From Caldifarciminota bacterium (GTDB taxonomy: Bacteria > Hydrothermota > Hydrothermia > B15-G9 > WFZT01), in NCBI GenBank assembly GCA_026986655.1, contig JALSOD010000308.1:1-6240 (forward strand): a stretch of 6,240 bases of DNA, given 5' to 3'. This document shows positions 1 to 5,349 of the stretch, piece by piece. The notes beneath the pieces are model-generated. The model saw only the letters and a list, made by a program, of their open reading frames with translations, ran no database searches and was not told where the DNA came from. Each line of letters begins with the position of its first letter. Positions within the stretch are counted from its first letter, which is position 1. The position numbers were made by a program, and so were the translations under genes.

Positions 1-281
1 CCCACAAGGGGCACCATAAGTGCCATGAAAGTGTCAGCAATTGCGATAAAAGTCCATGAGCCAATTCCGTGGGTGTAGAAGAATCCTGGCATTCCCACAA
101 GAGTGAAAGCAGAAAATAACGTTGCACTGAAAGTCAGAAAGGTTATTATCCAACCGATATTCCTTCCAGCCACATAAAATTCTTCAATATTTTTCCTCGA
201 TTCGTGTCTCGTTCTGTAAGAAATCCAGGCACTTATCCCAATTAAGATCATAATTGCCAGAATCGCATAAAACGTAATCAT
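1..281 (-). CDS. Sodium:solute symporter (SSS family), N-terminal part
   Basis: This is the first 93 codons of an inner-membrane transporter that continues beyond the left edge of the window. The visible protein has a first membrane helix at about residues 2-22, then a charged loop (RTRHESRKNIEE), the motif FYVAGRNIGW at 35-44, a second helix at about 45-64, the segment GMPGFFYTHGIGSW at 63-76, and the beginning of a third helix. The loop motif 'eFYvAGR..gw' followed by a small-residue-rich helix is the usual start of the sodium:solute symporter family, which uses the sodium gradient to import solutes such as sugars, amino acids, pantothenate or organic acids. The substrate cannot be told from this part. 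The ATG at 281 is supported by AAGGAGGA (288-295) six bases upstream. It overlaps the stop of the DUF3311 gene as ATGA, so the two are translationally coupled. The family call is strong; the substrate is unknown. Confidence 0.9.
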   Translation of the reverse strand, partial: MITFYAILAIMILIGISAWISYRTRHESRKNIEEFYVAGRNIGWIITFLTFSATLFSAFTLVGMPGFFYTHGIGSWTFIAIADTFMALMVPLV

Positions 282-475
282 TTTCTCTCCTCCTTCTCAG
301 GATTCCAGACCAGTGCATACCAGATGACAAGAAGCAGCAGAATACCTGTCAGAACAAGCAACCAGAAGAGATCAAAGGGGAAACCGATAACAAACGGCTC
401 GATTTTATGTGGCTTAATTATCACTGGTAAATAAATTAATCCCCACACAAGTAAAAGTAATATCAAAGGAACCAT
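278..475 (-). CDS. DUF3311 family small membrane protein
   Basis: A 65-residue protein with two predicted membrane helices (about residues 2-20 and 33-57) and a charged cytoplasmic-type tail (NPEKEERK). The segment EPFVIGFPFDLFW at 26-38 resembles the P-x-x-x-G-x-P-F-x-x-x-W signature of DUF3311, a family typically encoded directly before a sodium:solute symporter. The arrangement is the same here: the stop codon overlaps the symporter start by four bases. By analogy with the small YhdT protein beside the pantothenate carrier PanF, it is likely an accessory subunit or assembly partner of the symporter. That role is inference, since the family has no established biochemical function. The start at 475 is supported by AGGGAGGT (481-488) five bases upstream. 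It is the first gene of a minus-strand unit. Confidence 0.82.
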   Translation of the reverse strand: MVPLILLLLVWGLIYLPVIIKPHKIEPFVIGFPFDLFWLLVLTGILLLLVIWYALVWNPEKEERK

Positions 476-492
476 TTTTGACCTCCCTGGAA

Positions 493-511
493 AATCATGT
501 TAATGATGATT
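493..511. repeat. Small inverted repeat near the predicted symporter transcription start
   Basis: AATCAT at 493-498 and ATGATT at 506-511 are perfect 6-bp inverted arms separated by 7 bp. The repeat lies just downstream of the predicted -10 of the minus-strand promoter, at the expected transcription start, where a repressor could block initiation. It is AT-rich and short, so it could arise by chance. No regulator is assigned. Confidence 0.25.
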
Positions 512-516
512 TAATT

Positions 517-545
517 ATTTTAGAGGTTCCACAGTTACCTGTCAT
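517..545 (-). promoter_or_regulatory. Predicted sigma-70-type promoter for the DUF3311-symporter unit
   Basis: Read on the minus strand, ATGACA (545-540) is followed by a 17-bp spacer and TAAAAT (522-517). Each hexamer matches the TTGACA/TATAAT consensus at five of six positions. Transcription would start near 510, giving a leader of about 35 nt that contains the AGGGAGGT ribosome-binding site. The spacer contains the short inverted repeat AGGT-N9-ACCT. Confidence 0.6.
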
Positions 546-548
546 TTA

Positions 549-577
549 TTGTTGGTATGTAAGTAAAGATTTAAAAT
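549..577 (+). promoter_or_regulatory. Predicted promoter for the NifX-like gene
   Basis: TTGTTG (549-554), a 17-bp spacer, then TAAAAT (572-577). The -35 is weak (TTG only matches) and the -10 matches five of six. Expected start near 584, leaving an approximately 19-nt leader with GGAGA at 590-594, eight bases before the ATG at 603. The same -10 hexamer is used by the neighbouring minus-strand promoter and by the activator promoter. Confidence 0.45.
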
Positions 578-602
578 TTAACAAAAATCGGAGAAATAAA
601 AA

Positions 603-983
603 ATGAGAATAGCATTTCCAGTGAAATACGGGACAGGGCTCGATGATGAGATAGAGGAACACTTTGGAAGGGCAAGATTTTATGCAATTGTGGAAGTTGA
701 TGGGAATGGAGAGGTTATAAAATTTTCAAGTAAAGAGGTCCCATTTACCGAGCACGGACCGGGAGATATTCCCAACTGGTTGAAATCTTTCGAAGTTGAT
801 ACTGTGATTGCTCGTGGAATGGGGCAAAAAGCAGTGGATTTTTTCAACAAGTTAGGAATCAACGTCATAATTGGTGCAAATGGGAGGTTGAAGGATGTCA
901 TTCATGATTTTATTCACGGTTCTCTCAAAACAGAGGAATGGGATCATGAATGTAGTCATGAAAACAGCGGCAATTGTCATTAA
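603..983 (+). CDS. NifX/NifB-type dinitrogenase iron-molybdenum cofactor-binding family protein with Cys/His tail
   Basis: A 126-residue soluble protein of the Nitro_FeMo-Co fold, an RNase H-like domain that in nitrogen fixers carries the iron-molybdenum cofactor or its precursor (NifX, NifY, C-terminal NifB). Visible features are an opening strand MRIAFPV, the DEIEEHFGRA segment at 15-24 (family pattern D-x-x-I-x-x-H-F-G-x-A), a Pro-rich turn, VDTVIARGMGQKAVDFF at 65-81 and GINVIIGANG at 84-93. The last 12 residues contain H115, C117, H119, C125 and H126, a likely metal-binding tail. Stand-alone members are widespread in anaerobes that do not fix nitrogen, where their role is unsettled. No nif genes are in view, so a nitrogenase role should not be assumed. 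GGAGA at 590-594 supports the start. The next gene is a sigma-54 activator whose promoter uses the last codons of this gene. Confidence 0.85.
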   Translation: MRIAFPVKYGTGLDDEIEEHFGRARFYAIVEVDGNGEVIKFSSKEVPFTEHGPGDIPNWLKSFEVDTVIARGMGQKAVDFFNKLGINVIIGANGRLKDVIHDFIHGSLKTEEWDHECSHENSGNCH

Positions 984-1002
984 CCCCCGTATGTGTTAAA
1001 AT
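974..1002 (+). promoter_or_regulatory. Predicted promoter for the sigma-54 activator, leaderless type
   Basis: TTGTCA (974-979), exactly 17 bp, then TAAAAT (997-1002); both hexamers match consensus at five of six positions. The -35 lies inside the final Cys-His codons of the upstream NifX-like gene. The transcription start would be expected about 7 bp after the -10, at 1008-1010, which is the A of the ATG at 1010. The activator could therefore be made from a leaderless mRNA, and this fits the absence of any ribosome-binding site before it. Read-through from the upstream gene is also possible. Confidence 0.5.
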
Positions 1003-1009
1003 CTTTTAC

Positions 1010-2818
1010 ATGGATACTATAACGTTAGAAGCTCTTAAAAAAGTTTTTGTAAATAGAGAGGAACTTGAAAGGAAAAAGTCTGAGAAGGCCGATTTGCTTT
1101 CCATAATTGAGAGCTTATTCCGTGAGTTTGATGTCCAGGAAAACCCCTTTACTGTCTCTTTTACTGATATTGATCGTGTGGTACTTCTTTTAATGGGCAA
1201 AAAGAGGGACCCATTCCTCGAAGAGGGGCTCATTCTCAAAAAGGAATTTGTGGGGAATACGGCCATAAATCTATCTATGGAGTATGGGCATCCTGTAGCG
1301 TTGAAAGGGGAGGAGCACACAGCACCAGGTTTGAAACGCTGGTACTGTGCAGCAGCACCCCTAAAAAATTTGCATGGGAAAATCATTGGGAGCATCGGAA
1401 TTTCAACTACGCGGGAAAACTATCCAGATTATGCACTTGGAATCGTCTCTTCCCTTGCGAAAGCTATCGAAAATGAAAACAACCTCAGGATAGCACTTGA
1501 AGAAGTTGAAGTTTCCCGAAAATATCTCGAGATAATTAGTGAAGCATCAAAGGATGGTGTTCTCTGTCTTGATGCCAATGGCAAAATTCTTTATATCAAC
1601 GAGGCAGGTACAAAAATCTTAAAAATAGACAGGGAAAAGGCCATAGGCAAACACGTTACAGACATTGTTGATTTCACCCCTGTTATCCTGAACGTTTTCA
1701 AAACCCATAAAGGTTACGTTGATAAAGAATTCATTATCGAAAGTCCCTCCCGCGGGTTACTGCATTTCATCAAGACGGCTGTTGTTGTGAAAGATAAGGA
1801 TGGAAACTTTTCAGGTGTCGTTGACTTTTTCAGAGAGATCAACAGGGTGAGAAATTTTGTCACGTCATATATAGGGGCCGAGGCAAAGTTCACATTTGAC
1901 GACATCATTGGTGAAAATCCAAGATTGAAAGAGGCAATAAAAATTGCAAAGATAGCGGCAAGATCAAATTCGTCCGTCCTTATAACTGGTGAAACAGGGA
2001 CTGGAAAAGAAATGTTCGCTCAGGCCATCCATTTTGAAAGTGACCGTTCAAACGGGCCATTTGTCGCCATTAACTGTGGGGCCATTCCGAGAGATCTCGC
2101 AGAAAGCGAGTTCTTTGGTTACGAACCTGGTGCCTTCACAGGGGCCTCCAAAAAAGGACGTCCTGGCAAATTTGAGCTTGCTGATGGAGGGACTCTGTTC
2201 CTCGATGAAATTGAAGAGCTACCCCTTTCACTACAGTCAAAACTACTACGCACGTTACAGGACAAAGTTGTAACACGTGTTGGTGGCACGAAATCCCTCA
2301 AGGTTGACGTGAGAATCATTACTGCATCCAACCGCGATCTCGTGGATCTTGTGAATCGGGGAGATTTCCGAAAGGATCTATTTTACCGATTGAATATAAT
2401 CCATATTGAAATTCCACCACTGCGGGAACGCAAGGATGACATTCCTCTTCTCGTTTATCATTTCATCCAGAAGTACAATCAATCCCTGGGTAAAAAAATC
2501 AAAGGAGCGGACAGGTCTTTTCTAAAGCCACTGATGGAATACAACTTTCCAGGAAACGTCAGGGAGCTGGAGAACATTGTTGAAAGGGCTGTGAACATTG
2601 CGGAAACAGAGATGTTAAACGAAAAGCACCTTCCCTCTTACATATTTTCTCAGCCTTCAGAAGACACATACCGAAAATCCTTTGAAGACATCAAGAAAGA
2701 GCTACTCGTCGAAACCCTCAAAAAAACACATTTTAATATTTCAAAAACTGCAAGACAGCTTGGCATATCACGTCCCACAGTGTATAAATTGATCAAAAAG
2801 TACGGTTTAAAGGGGTAA
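1010..2818 (+). CDS. Sigma-54-dependent transcriptional activator (GAF-PAS-AAA+-Fis HTH)
   Basis: A cytoplasmic enhancer-binding protein of 602 residues that uses ATP hydrolysis to open promoters held by sigma-54 RNA polymerase. Residues ~30-155 resemble the GAF-type sensor of AcoR/DhaR-like regulators (VGNTAINLSMEYGHPV, then WYCAAAPLKN at 111-120). Residues ~172-280 look like a PAS domain (DGVLCLDANGKILYINEAG). The AAA+ domain (~296-520) has Walker A GETGTGKE at 327-334, the sigma-54-contacting loop GAFTGA at 374-379, Walker B GGTLFLDE at 393-400, and candidate arginine fingers R454 and R460 (FRKDLFYRLN). A Fis-type helix-turn-helix ends the protein (NISKTARQLGISRPTVYKL from 576). There is no receiver domain, so control is probably by a ligand or redox signal, not phosphorylation. 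A TTG at 974 would add 12 residues, but it lacks a ribosome-binding site and overlaps the previous gene, so the ATG at 1010 is preferred. All ATPase motifs look intact. The ligand and target promoters are unknown. Confidence 0.93.
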   Translation: MDTITLEALKKVFVNREELERKKSEKADLLSIIESLFREFDVQENPFTVSFTDIDRVVLLLMGKKRDPFLEEGLILKKEFVGNTAINLSMEYGHPVALKGEEHTAPGLKRWYCAAAPLKNLHGKIIGSIGISTTRENYPDYALGIVSSLAKAIENENNLRIALEEVEVSRKYLEIISEASKDGVLCLDANGKILYINEAGTKILKIDREKAIGKHVTDIVDFTPVILNVFKTHKGYVDKEFIIESPSRGLLHFIKTAVVVKDKDGNFSGVVDFFREINRVRNFVTSYIGAEAKFTFDDIIGENPRLKEAIKIAKIAARSNSSVLITGETGTGKEMFAQAIHFESDRSNGPFVAINCGAIPRDLAESEFFGYEPGAFTGASKKGRPGKFELADGGTLFLDEIEELPLSLQSKLLRTLQDKVVTRVGGTKSLKVDVRIITASNRDLVDLVNRGDFRKDLFYRLNIIHIEIPPLRERKDDIPLLVYHFIQKYNQSLGKKIKGADRSFLKPLMEYNFPGNVRELENIVERAVNIAETEMLNEKHLPSYIFSQPSEDTYRKSFEDIKKELLVETLKKTHFNISKTARQLGISRPTVYKLIKKYGLKG

Positions 2819-2820
2819 TT

Positions 2821-3885
2821 TTACCTGAACCTAGCCAATCTTCTTAAAGCTTCGAGCTTCTCTTTTCTTCCAAGATTGGATTCTTTTATAGCCTTTTCGA
2901 GTATCTCAATTGACTGGTCATAAAGTCTACGATTTACCGGATAGGGGATACCATCCTTTCCTCCGTGTGCAAAAGAATAGATTGCTGGGTCTGTATAACT
3001 CGGAGGGGCTCCGTAGAGAACATCAGCAATAAGGGCAAGAGCCCTCAAACTCTTTGGCCCCAGCCCTCTTATTCCGAGCAACTTCTCAAAGTTCTCAGGC
3101 TGAGTTTCGTAGGTTGTAAGAAAGATTTTTTTGATCCTATCCGGATTTATATCCTTTGCGAGGAGCTGGTGTCTCCTCGGCAGATTTAATTCCTTAATCC
3201 TACTCAACTCCCTCTCTATCTTTTCAGGTTTCTCGCGTGAAAGTTGGGTTATAACATCTCTTGCCTCCTCGGCCTCCCGTGCGACAGTATCTATAACAAA
3301 ATTGGACTTTCTCTCGGAAATGATGCCTGTATGGGGGGAATTGACAAAATTTTCCGTCTTTATCCAGTGGTATCGTCGGGCGAATTTATTTTTTTCATTC
3401 ATCCCCTGCTGGATCACTGCCCAGAGACCACTTTTTGTGAACACAATTGTGTGATGATAAATCTGGTAGCCGTCCTGAATAGCTGCAGAATCCACCTTCG
3501 CCGTCATCCTGCTCGCATATATCAATGGATCTGCATCTATACCATACCGGTCTCCGATCAATCTCAGTTCATCCGGTGTTTTTCGAGAGGTCTTACCCTT
3601 ACCACCTGCCATAAAAACGCCTATTTCGGGTCCCAACCTTTTGAGGGCTTCTTTGATGGCCCCCGTCGTGGTAGTCGTAAGACCCGAGGAATGCCAATCG
3701 AATCCCATTACGTTGCCGAGTGATTGAAACCAGAAGGGATCAGCCAGTCTTTTAACAACTTCCTCCGGACCAAATTCAATTACAATCAGCTCCAGAATTT
3801 TCTCCGCAAGTACCTTCATTCTATTGAAAAGCCATCTTGGTGCTTTACCACCATGGAGGGGAAGATTTGCAATTCCAGTTCTCAT
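2821..3885 (-). CDS. DUF763 family protein with helix-hairpin-helix-like segment
   Basis: A 354-residue soluble protein that matches DUF763 (function unknown; found in Archaea and many thermophilic bacteria). Family-typical stretches include the N-terminus MRTGIANLPLHGGKAPRWLF, FDWHSSGLTTTTTGAIKEAL at 62-81, GGKGKTSRKTPDEL at 94-107, and a conserved-looking block with YHHT (143-146), WAVIQQGMN (155-163) and ARRYHW (169-174). Residues ~270-291 (GIRGLGPKSLRALALIADVL) resemble a helix-hairpin-helix of the kind that binds the DNA backbone or phosphates, followed by YTDPAIYSFAHGGKDG at 297-312. This suggests a nucleic-acid-related role, but no catalytic site is assigned and the function is unknown. 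The start fits the family N-terminus. There is no ribosome-binding site at a usual distance; the promoter sits so close that the mRNA is probably leaderless. It converges on the sigma-54 activator gene with 2 bp between stop codons and diverges from leuC. Confidence 0.9.
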   Translation of the reverse strand: MRTGIANLPLHGGKAPRWLFNRMKVLAEKILELIVIEFGPEEVVKRLADPFWFQSLGNVMGFDWHSSGLTTTTTGAIKEALKRLGPEIGVFMAGGKGKTSRKTPDELRLIGDRYGIDADPLIYASRMTAKVDSAAIQDGYQIYHHTIVFTKSGLWAVIQQGMNEKNKFARRYHWIKTENFVNSPHTGIISERKSNFVIDTVAREAEEARDVITQLSREKPEKIERELSRIKELNLPRRHQLLAKDINPDRIKKIFLTTYETQPENFEKLLGIRGLGPKSLRALALIADVLYGAPPSYTDPAIYSFAHGGKDGIPYPVNRRLYDQSIEILEKAIKESNLGRKEKLEALRRLARFR

Positions 3886-3893
3886 GATGTTTT

Positions 3894-3922
3894 ATAATCC
3901 ACCAGTCACCATCCGATGTCAA
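3894..3922 (-). promoter_or_regulatory. Predicted promoter for the DUF763 gene, leaderless type
   Basis: On the minus strand a perfect TTGACA (3922-3917) is followed by 17 bp and GATTAT (3899-3894), or by an 18-bp spacer and ATTATA (3898-3893). Only eight bases separate the -10 from the ATG at 3885, so transcription should begin at or within about two bases of the start codon. No Shine-Dalgarno sequence is present in those bases. A perfect TATAAT also reads on the plus strand at 3893-3898, but it lacks a convincing -35. Confidence 0.6.
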
Positions 3923-3932
3923 TCCTCGAGAT

Positions 3933-3973
3933 AGGAGGTGAAAATCATCTTGATTATGTGCAATTTAGTTTAA
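3933..3973 (+). other. Orphan strong ribosome-binding site with a possible leader mini-ORF upstream of leuC
   Basis: AGGAGGTG at 3933-3940 is as strong a Shine-Dalgarno sequence as any in the window, yet no known gene follows it. Nine bases on, a TTG at 3950 opens a 7-codon frame (MIMCNLV, stop TAA at 3971-3973). A GTG at 3938 in the same frame would give MKIILIMCNLV, in which six of eleven residues are Ile, Leu or Val, as in attenuation leader peptides of branched-chain operons. The GTG overlaps the ribosome-binding site, which argues against it. A second frame, ATG 3916 to TGA 4002 (28 codons), has no ribosome-binding site. Transcription would need the TATAAT at 3893-3898, which has only a poor -35. 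No terminator/antiterminator hairpin pair is evident before leuC. It could be a leader peptide, a gene remnant or chance. Confidence 0.3.
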
Positions 3974-4007
3974 GGATTAAAAATTTCCGAATACATCTTT
4001 GATAGGT

Positions 4008-4036
4008 TAGTCATGTACCACTTTTGCGTTTATAAT
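4008..4036 (+). promoter_or_regulatory. Predicted promoter for the leuCDB operon
   Basis: TAGTCA (4008-4013, four of six consensus positions), a 17-bp spacer, then a perfect TATAAT (4031-4036). Transcription would begin near 4043 and give a leader of about 25 nt, enough for the AAAGGAGGT ribosome-binding site at 4055-4063 but too short for a T-box or attenuator. If this is the main promoter, leu regulation is more likely by a DNA-binding protein. AGGT-N9-ACC at 4004-4019 surrounds the -35. Confidence 0.6.
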
Positions 4037-4067
4037 AAAACTTTTCAAAGGTAGAAAGGAGGTCATT

Positions 4068-5348
4068 ATGGGACAGACCATTGCACAAAAAATAATTGCG
4101 AAACACGCGGGGGTGGAAAGAGTAACACCCGGGGAGATTTACCTTGTTGATGTTGATTTTGCATTTGGGAATGACATAACTGCGGCCTTATCCATTAAAC
4201 AATTCAACGAAATTGGAGCAAGGAAGGTCTTCGATCCCGAGAAAGTTGGTTTAATCCCTGATCATTACACGCCTAACAAAGACATCAAAACGGCTATCAT
4301 TACCCAGAGTATGAGAAATTTTGCCAGGGAACACGGAATCACCCACCATTACGAGGTTGGTGAAGTCGGCATTGAGCATGCACTCCTGCCAGAAAAGGGA
4401 GTTGTCCTTCCAGGCGATTTAGTAATTGGTGCAGATTCTCATACGTGCACTTACGGAGCACTCGGAGCCTTCTCCACAGGCATTGGTTCTACTGATCTAA
4501 CATTCGCCTGGATAACAGGTAAAGTCTGGCTTAAAGTACCAGAAACTTTAAAATTCGTCATTAACGGCAAACTACCCCGGTGGTCAGGTGGAAAAGACAT
4601 CATACTTTACATCATCGGGAAAATCGGGGTAAATGGTGCCAACTACAGGGTTATGGAATTCAGCGGTGACACCATCAGAAATCTCAACATGGATAACCGC
4701 TTTACCATCTGTAATATGGCTATTGAAGCCGGTGCAAAAACCGGTATCATCGAACCGGATGAGAAAACTATCGAATATGTAGAGCAGAGAAAAGAGCGTT
4801 CGACATATACCGTTTATAAATCTGACAAAGATGCAGAATACGAGAAAATCTACGAAATCAACGCCGAAGATATAGTTCCACAGGTAGCATTTCCCCATCT
4901 ACCAGAAAATACAAAGCCGATTTACGAGGTGGAAAAAATGGATATCCGAATAGATCAAGCTGTCATTGGATCATGTACAAACGGCAGAATTTCCGATCTT
5001 GAGATCGCAGCGAAGATACTAAAAGGTCACAAAGTGGCCAACAAACTCCGATTGATCATACTACCTGCGACACCTGCAATATACCGTGAAGCCCTTGAAA
5101 GAGGCTATATCGAAATCTTTCTTGATGCAGGAGCTGTCATAGCTCCTCCCACATGTGGACCGTGTCTCGGTGGTCACATGGGAGTACTTGCACCGGGTGA
5201 GAAGGCCATATCCACTACAAACAGAAACTTCAGAGGCAGAATGGGACATGTCGAATCCGAGGTTTATCTTTCCAATCCGGCAGTAGCGGCCGCCTCGGCC
5301 ATTGCAGGCAAAATTGTTTCTCCAGAATACATTCTTGGAGGTAATTGA
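4068..5348 (+). CDS. leuC: 3-isopropylmalate dehydratase large subunit
   Basis: The large, iron-sulfur subunit of isopropylmalate isomerase, which with LeuD converts 2-isopropylmalate to 3-isopropylmalate in cytosolic leucine biosynthesis. At 426 residues it belongs to the compact type found in Archaea, Thermotogota and clostridia, shorter than the roughly 466-residue enterobacterial LeuC. The [4Fe-4S] cluster ligands are C303 (GSCTNGR) and C363 and C366 (PPTCGPCLGGHMG). Active-site segments include GADSHTCTYGALGAFSTG from 121, with D123, S124 and H125, and STTNRNFRGRMGH near the C-terminus. The ATG is preceded by AAAGGAGGT at 4055-4063. The stop is one base before the leuD start. A homoaconitase with this architecture is closely similar, but the adjacent leuB favours leucine synthesis. 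No damage or key substitutions are seen. Confidence 0.95.
   Translation: MGQTIAQKIIAKHAGVERVTPGEIYLVDVDFAFGNDITAALSIKQFNEIGARKVFDPEKVGLIPDHYTPNKDIKTAIITQSMRNFAREHGITHHYEVGEVGIEHALLPEKGVVLPGDLVIGADSHTCTYGALGAFSTGIGSTDLTFAWITGKVWLKVPETLKFVINGKLPRWSGGKDIILYIIGKIGVNGANYRVMEFSGDTIRNLNMDNRFTICNMAIEAGAKTGIIEPDEKTIEYVEQRKERSTYTVYKSDKDAEYEKIYEINAEDIVPQVAFPHLPENTKPIYEVEKMDIRIDQAVIGSCTNGRISDLEIAAKILKGHKVANKLRLIILPATPAIYREALERGYIEIFLDAGAVIAPPTCGPCLGGHMGVLAPGEKAISTTNRNFRGRMGHVESEVYLSNPAVAAASAIAGKIVSPEYILGGN
5337..5342 (+). promoter_or_regulatory. Ribosome-binding site that fixes the leuD start
   Basis: GGAGGT lies inside the last codons of leuC (Gly-Gly-Asn) seven bases before the ATG at 5350. It places the leuD start there and not at the earlier in-frame ATG at 5302, which would lie 47 bases inside leuC and add 16 residues that do not resemble the family. 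Confidence 0.8.
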
Positions 5349-5349
5349 A

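Noticed and set aside
476..602. Sigma-54 promoter or upstream activator site near the NifX-like gene
   Set aside because: Each GG was checked on both strands and none is followed by GC after ten bases; sigma-70-type elements explain the region better.
974..1009. TTG start giving a 614-residue activator
   Set aside because: It overlaps the previous gene by 10 bases, has no ribosome-binding site, and its bases fit a -35 hexamer. The ATG at 1010 begins a sensible N-terminus.
1006..1395. 129-codon open frame on the minus strand
   Set aside because: It is antisense to the GAF region of the activator and shows no recognisable domain or translation signal.
2803..2830. Bidirectional intrinsic terminator between the activator and DUF763 genes
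   Set aside because: The GGTAA/TTACC arms are 5 bp with a 2-base centre, are AU-rich and lack a usable loop or a proper U-tract.
3244..3723. 159-codon open frame on the plus strand
   Set aside because: It lies entirely opposite the well-supported DUF763 gene, its product resembles no family, and it has no credible ribosome-binding site; it is a shadow frame.
3886..4067. T-box or leucine riboswitch upstream of leuC
   Set aside because: No T-box consensus or specifier stem is visible, and the predicted leader from the best promoter is only about 25 nt.
5302..5349. Earlier ATG for leuD
   Set aside because: It would overlap leuC by 47 bases and add residues not found in the family; GGAGGT at 5337-5342 points to the ATG at 5350.
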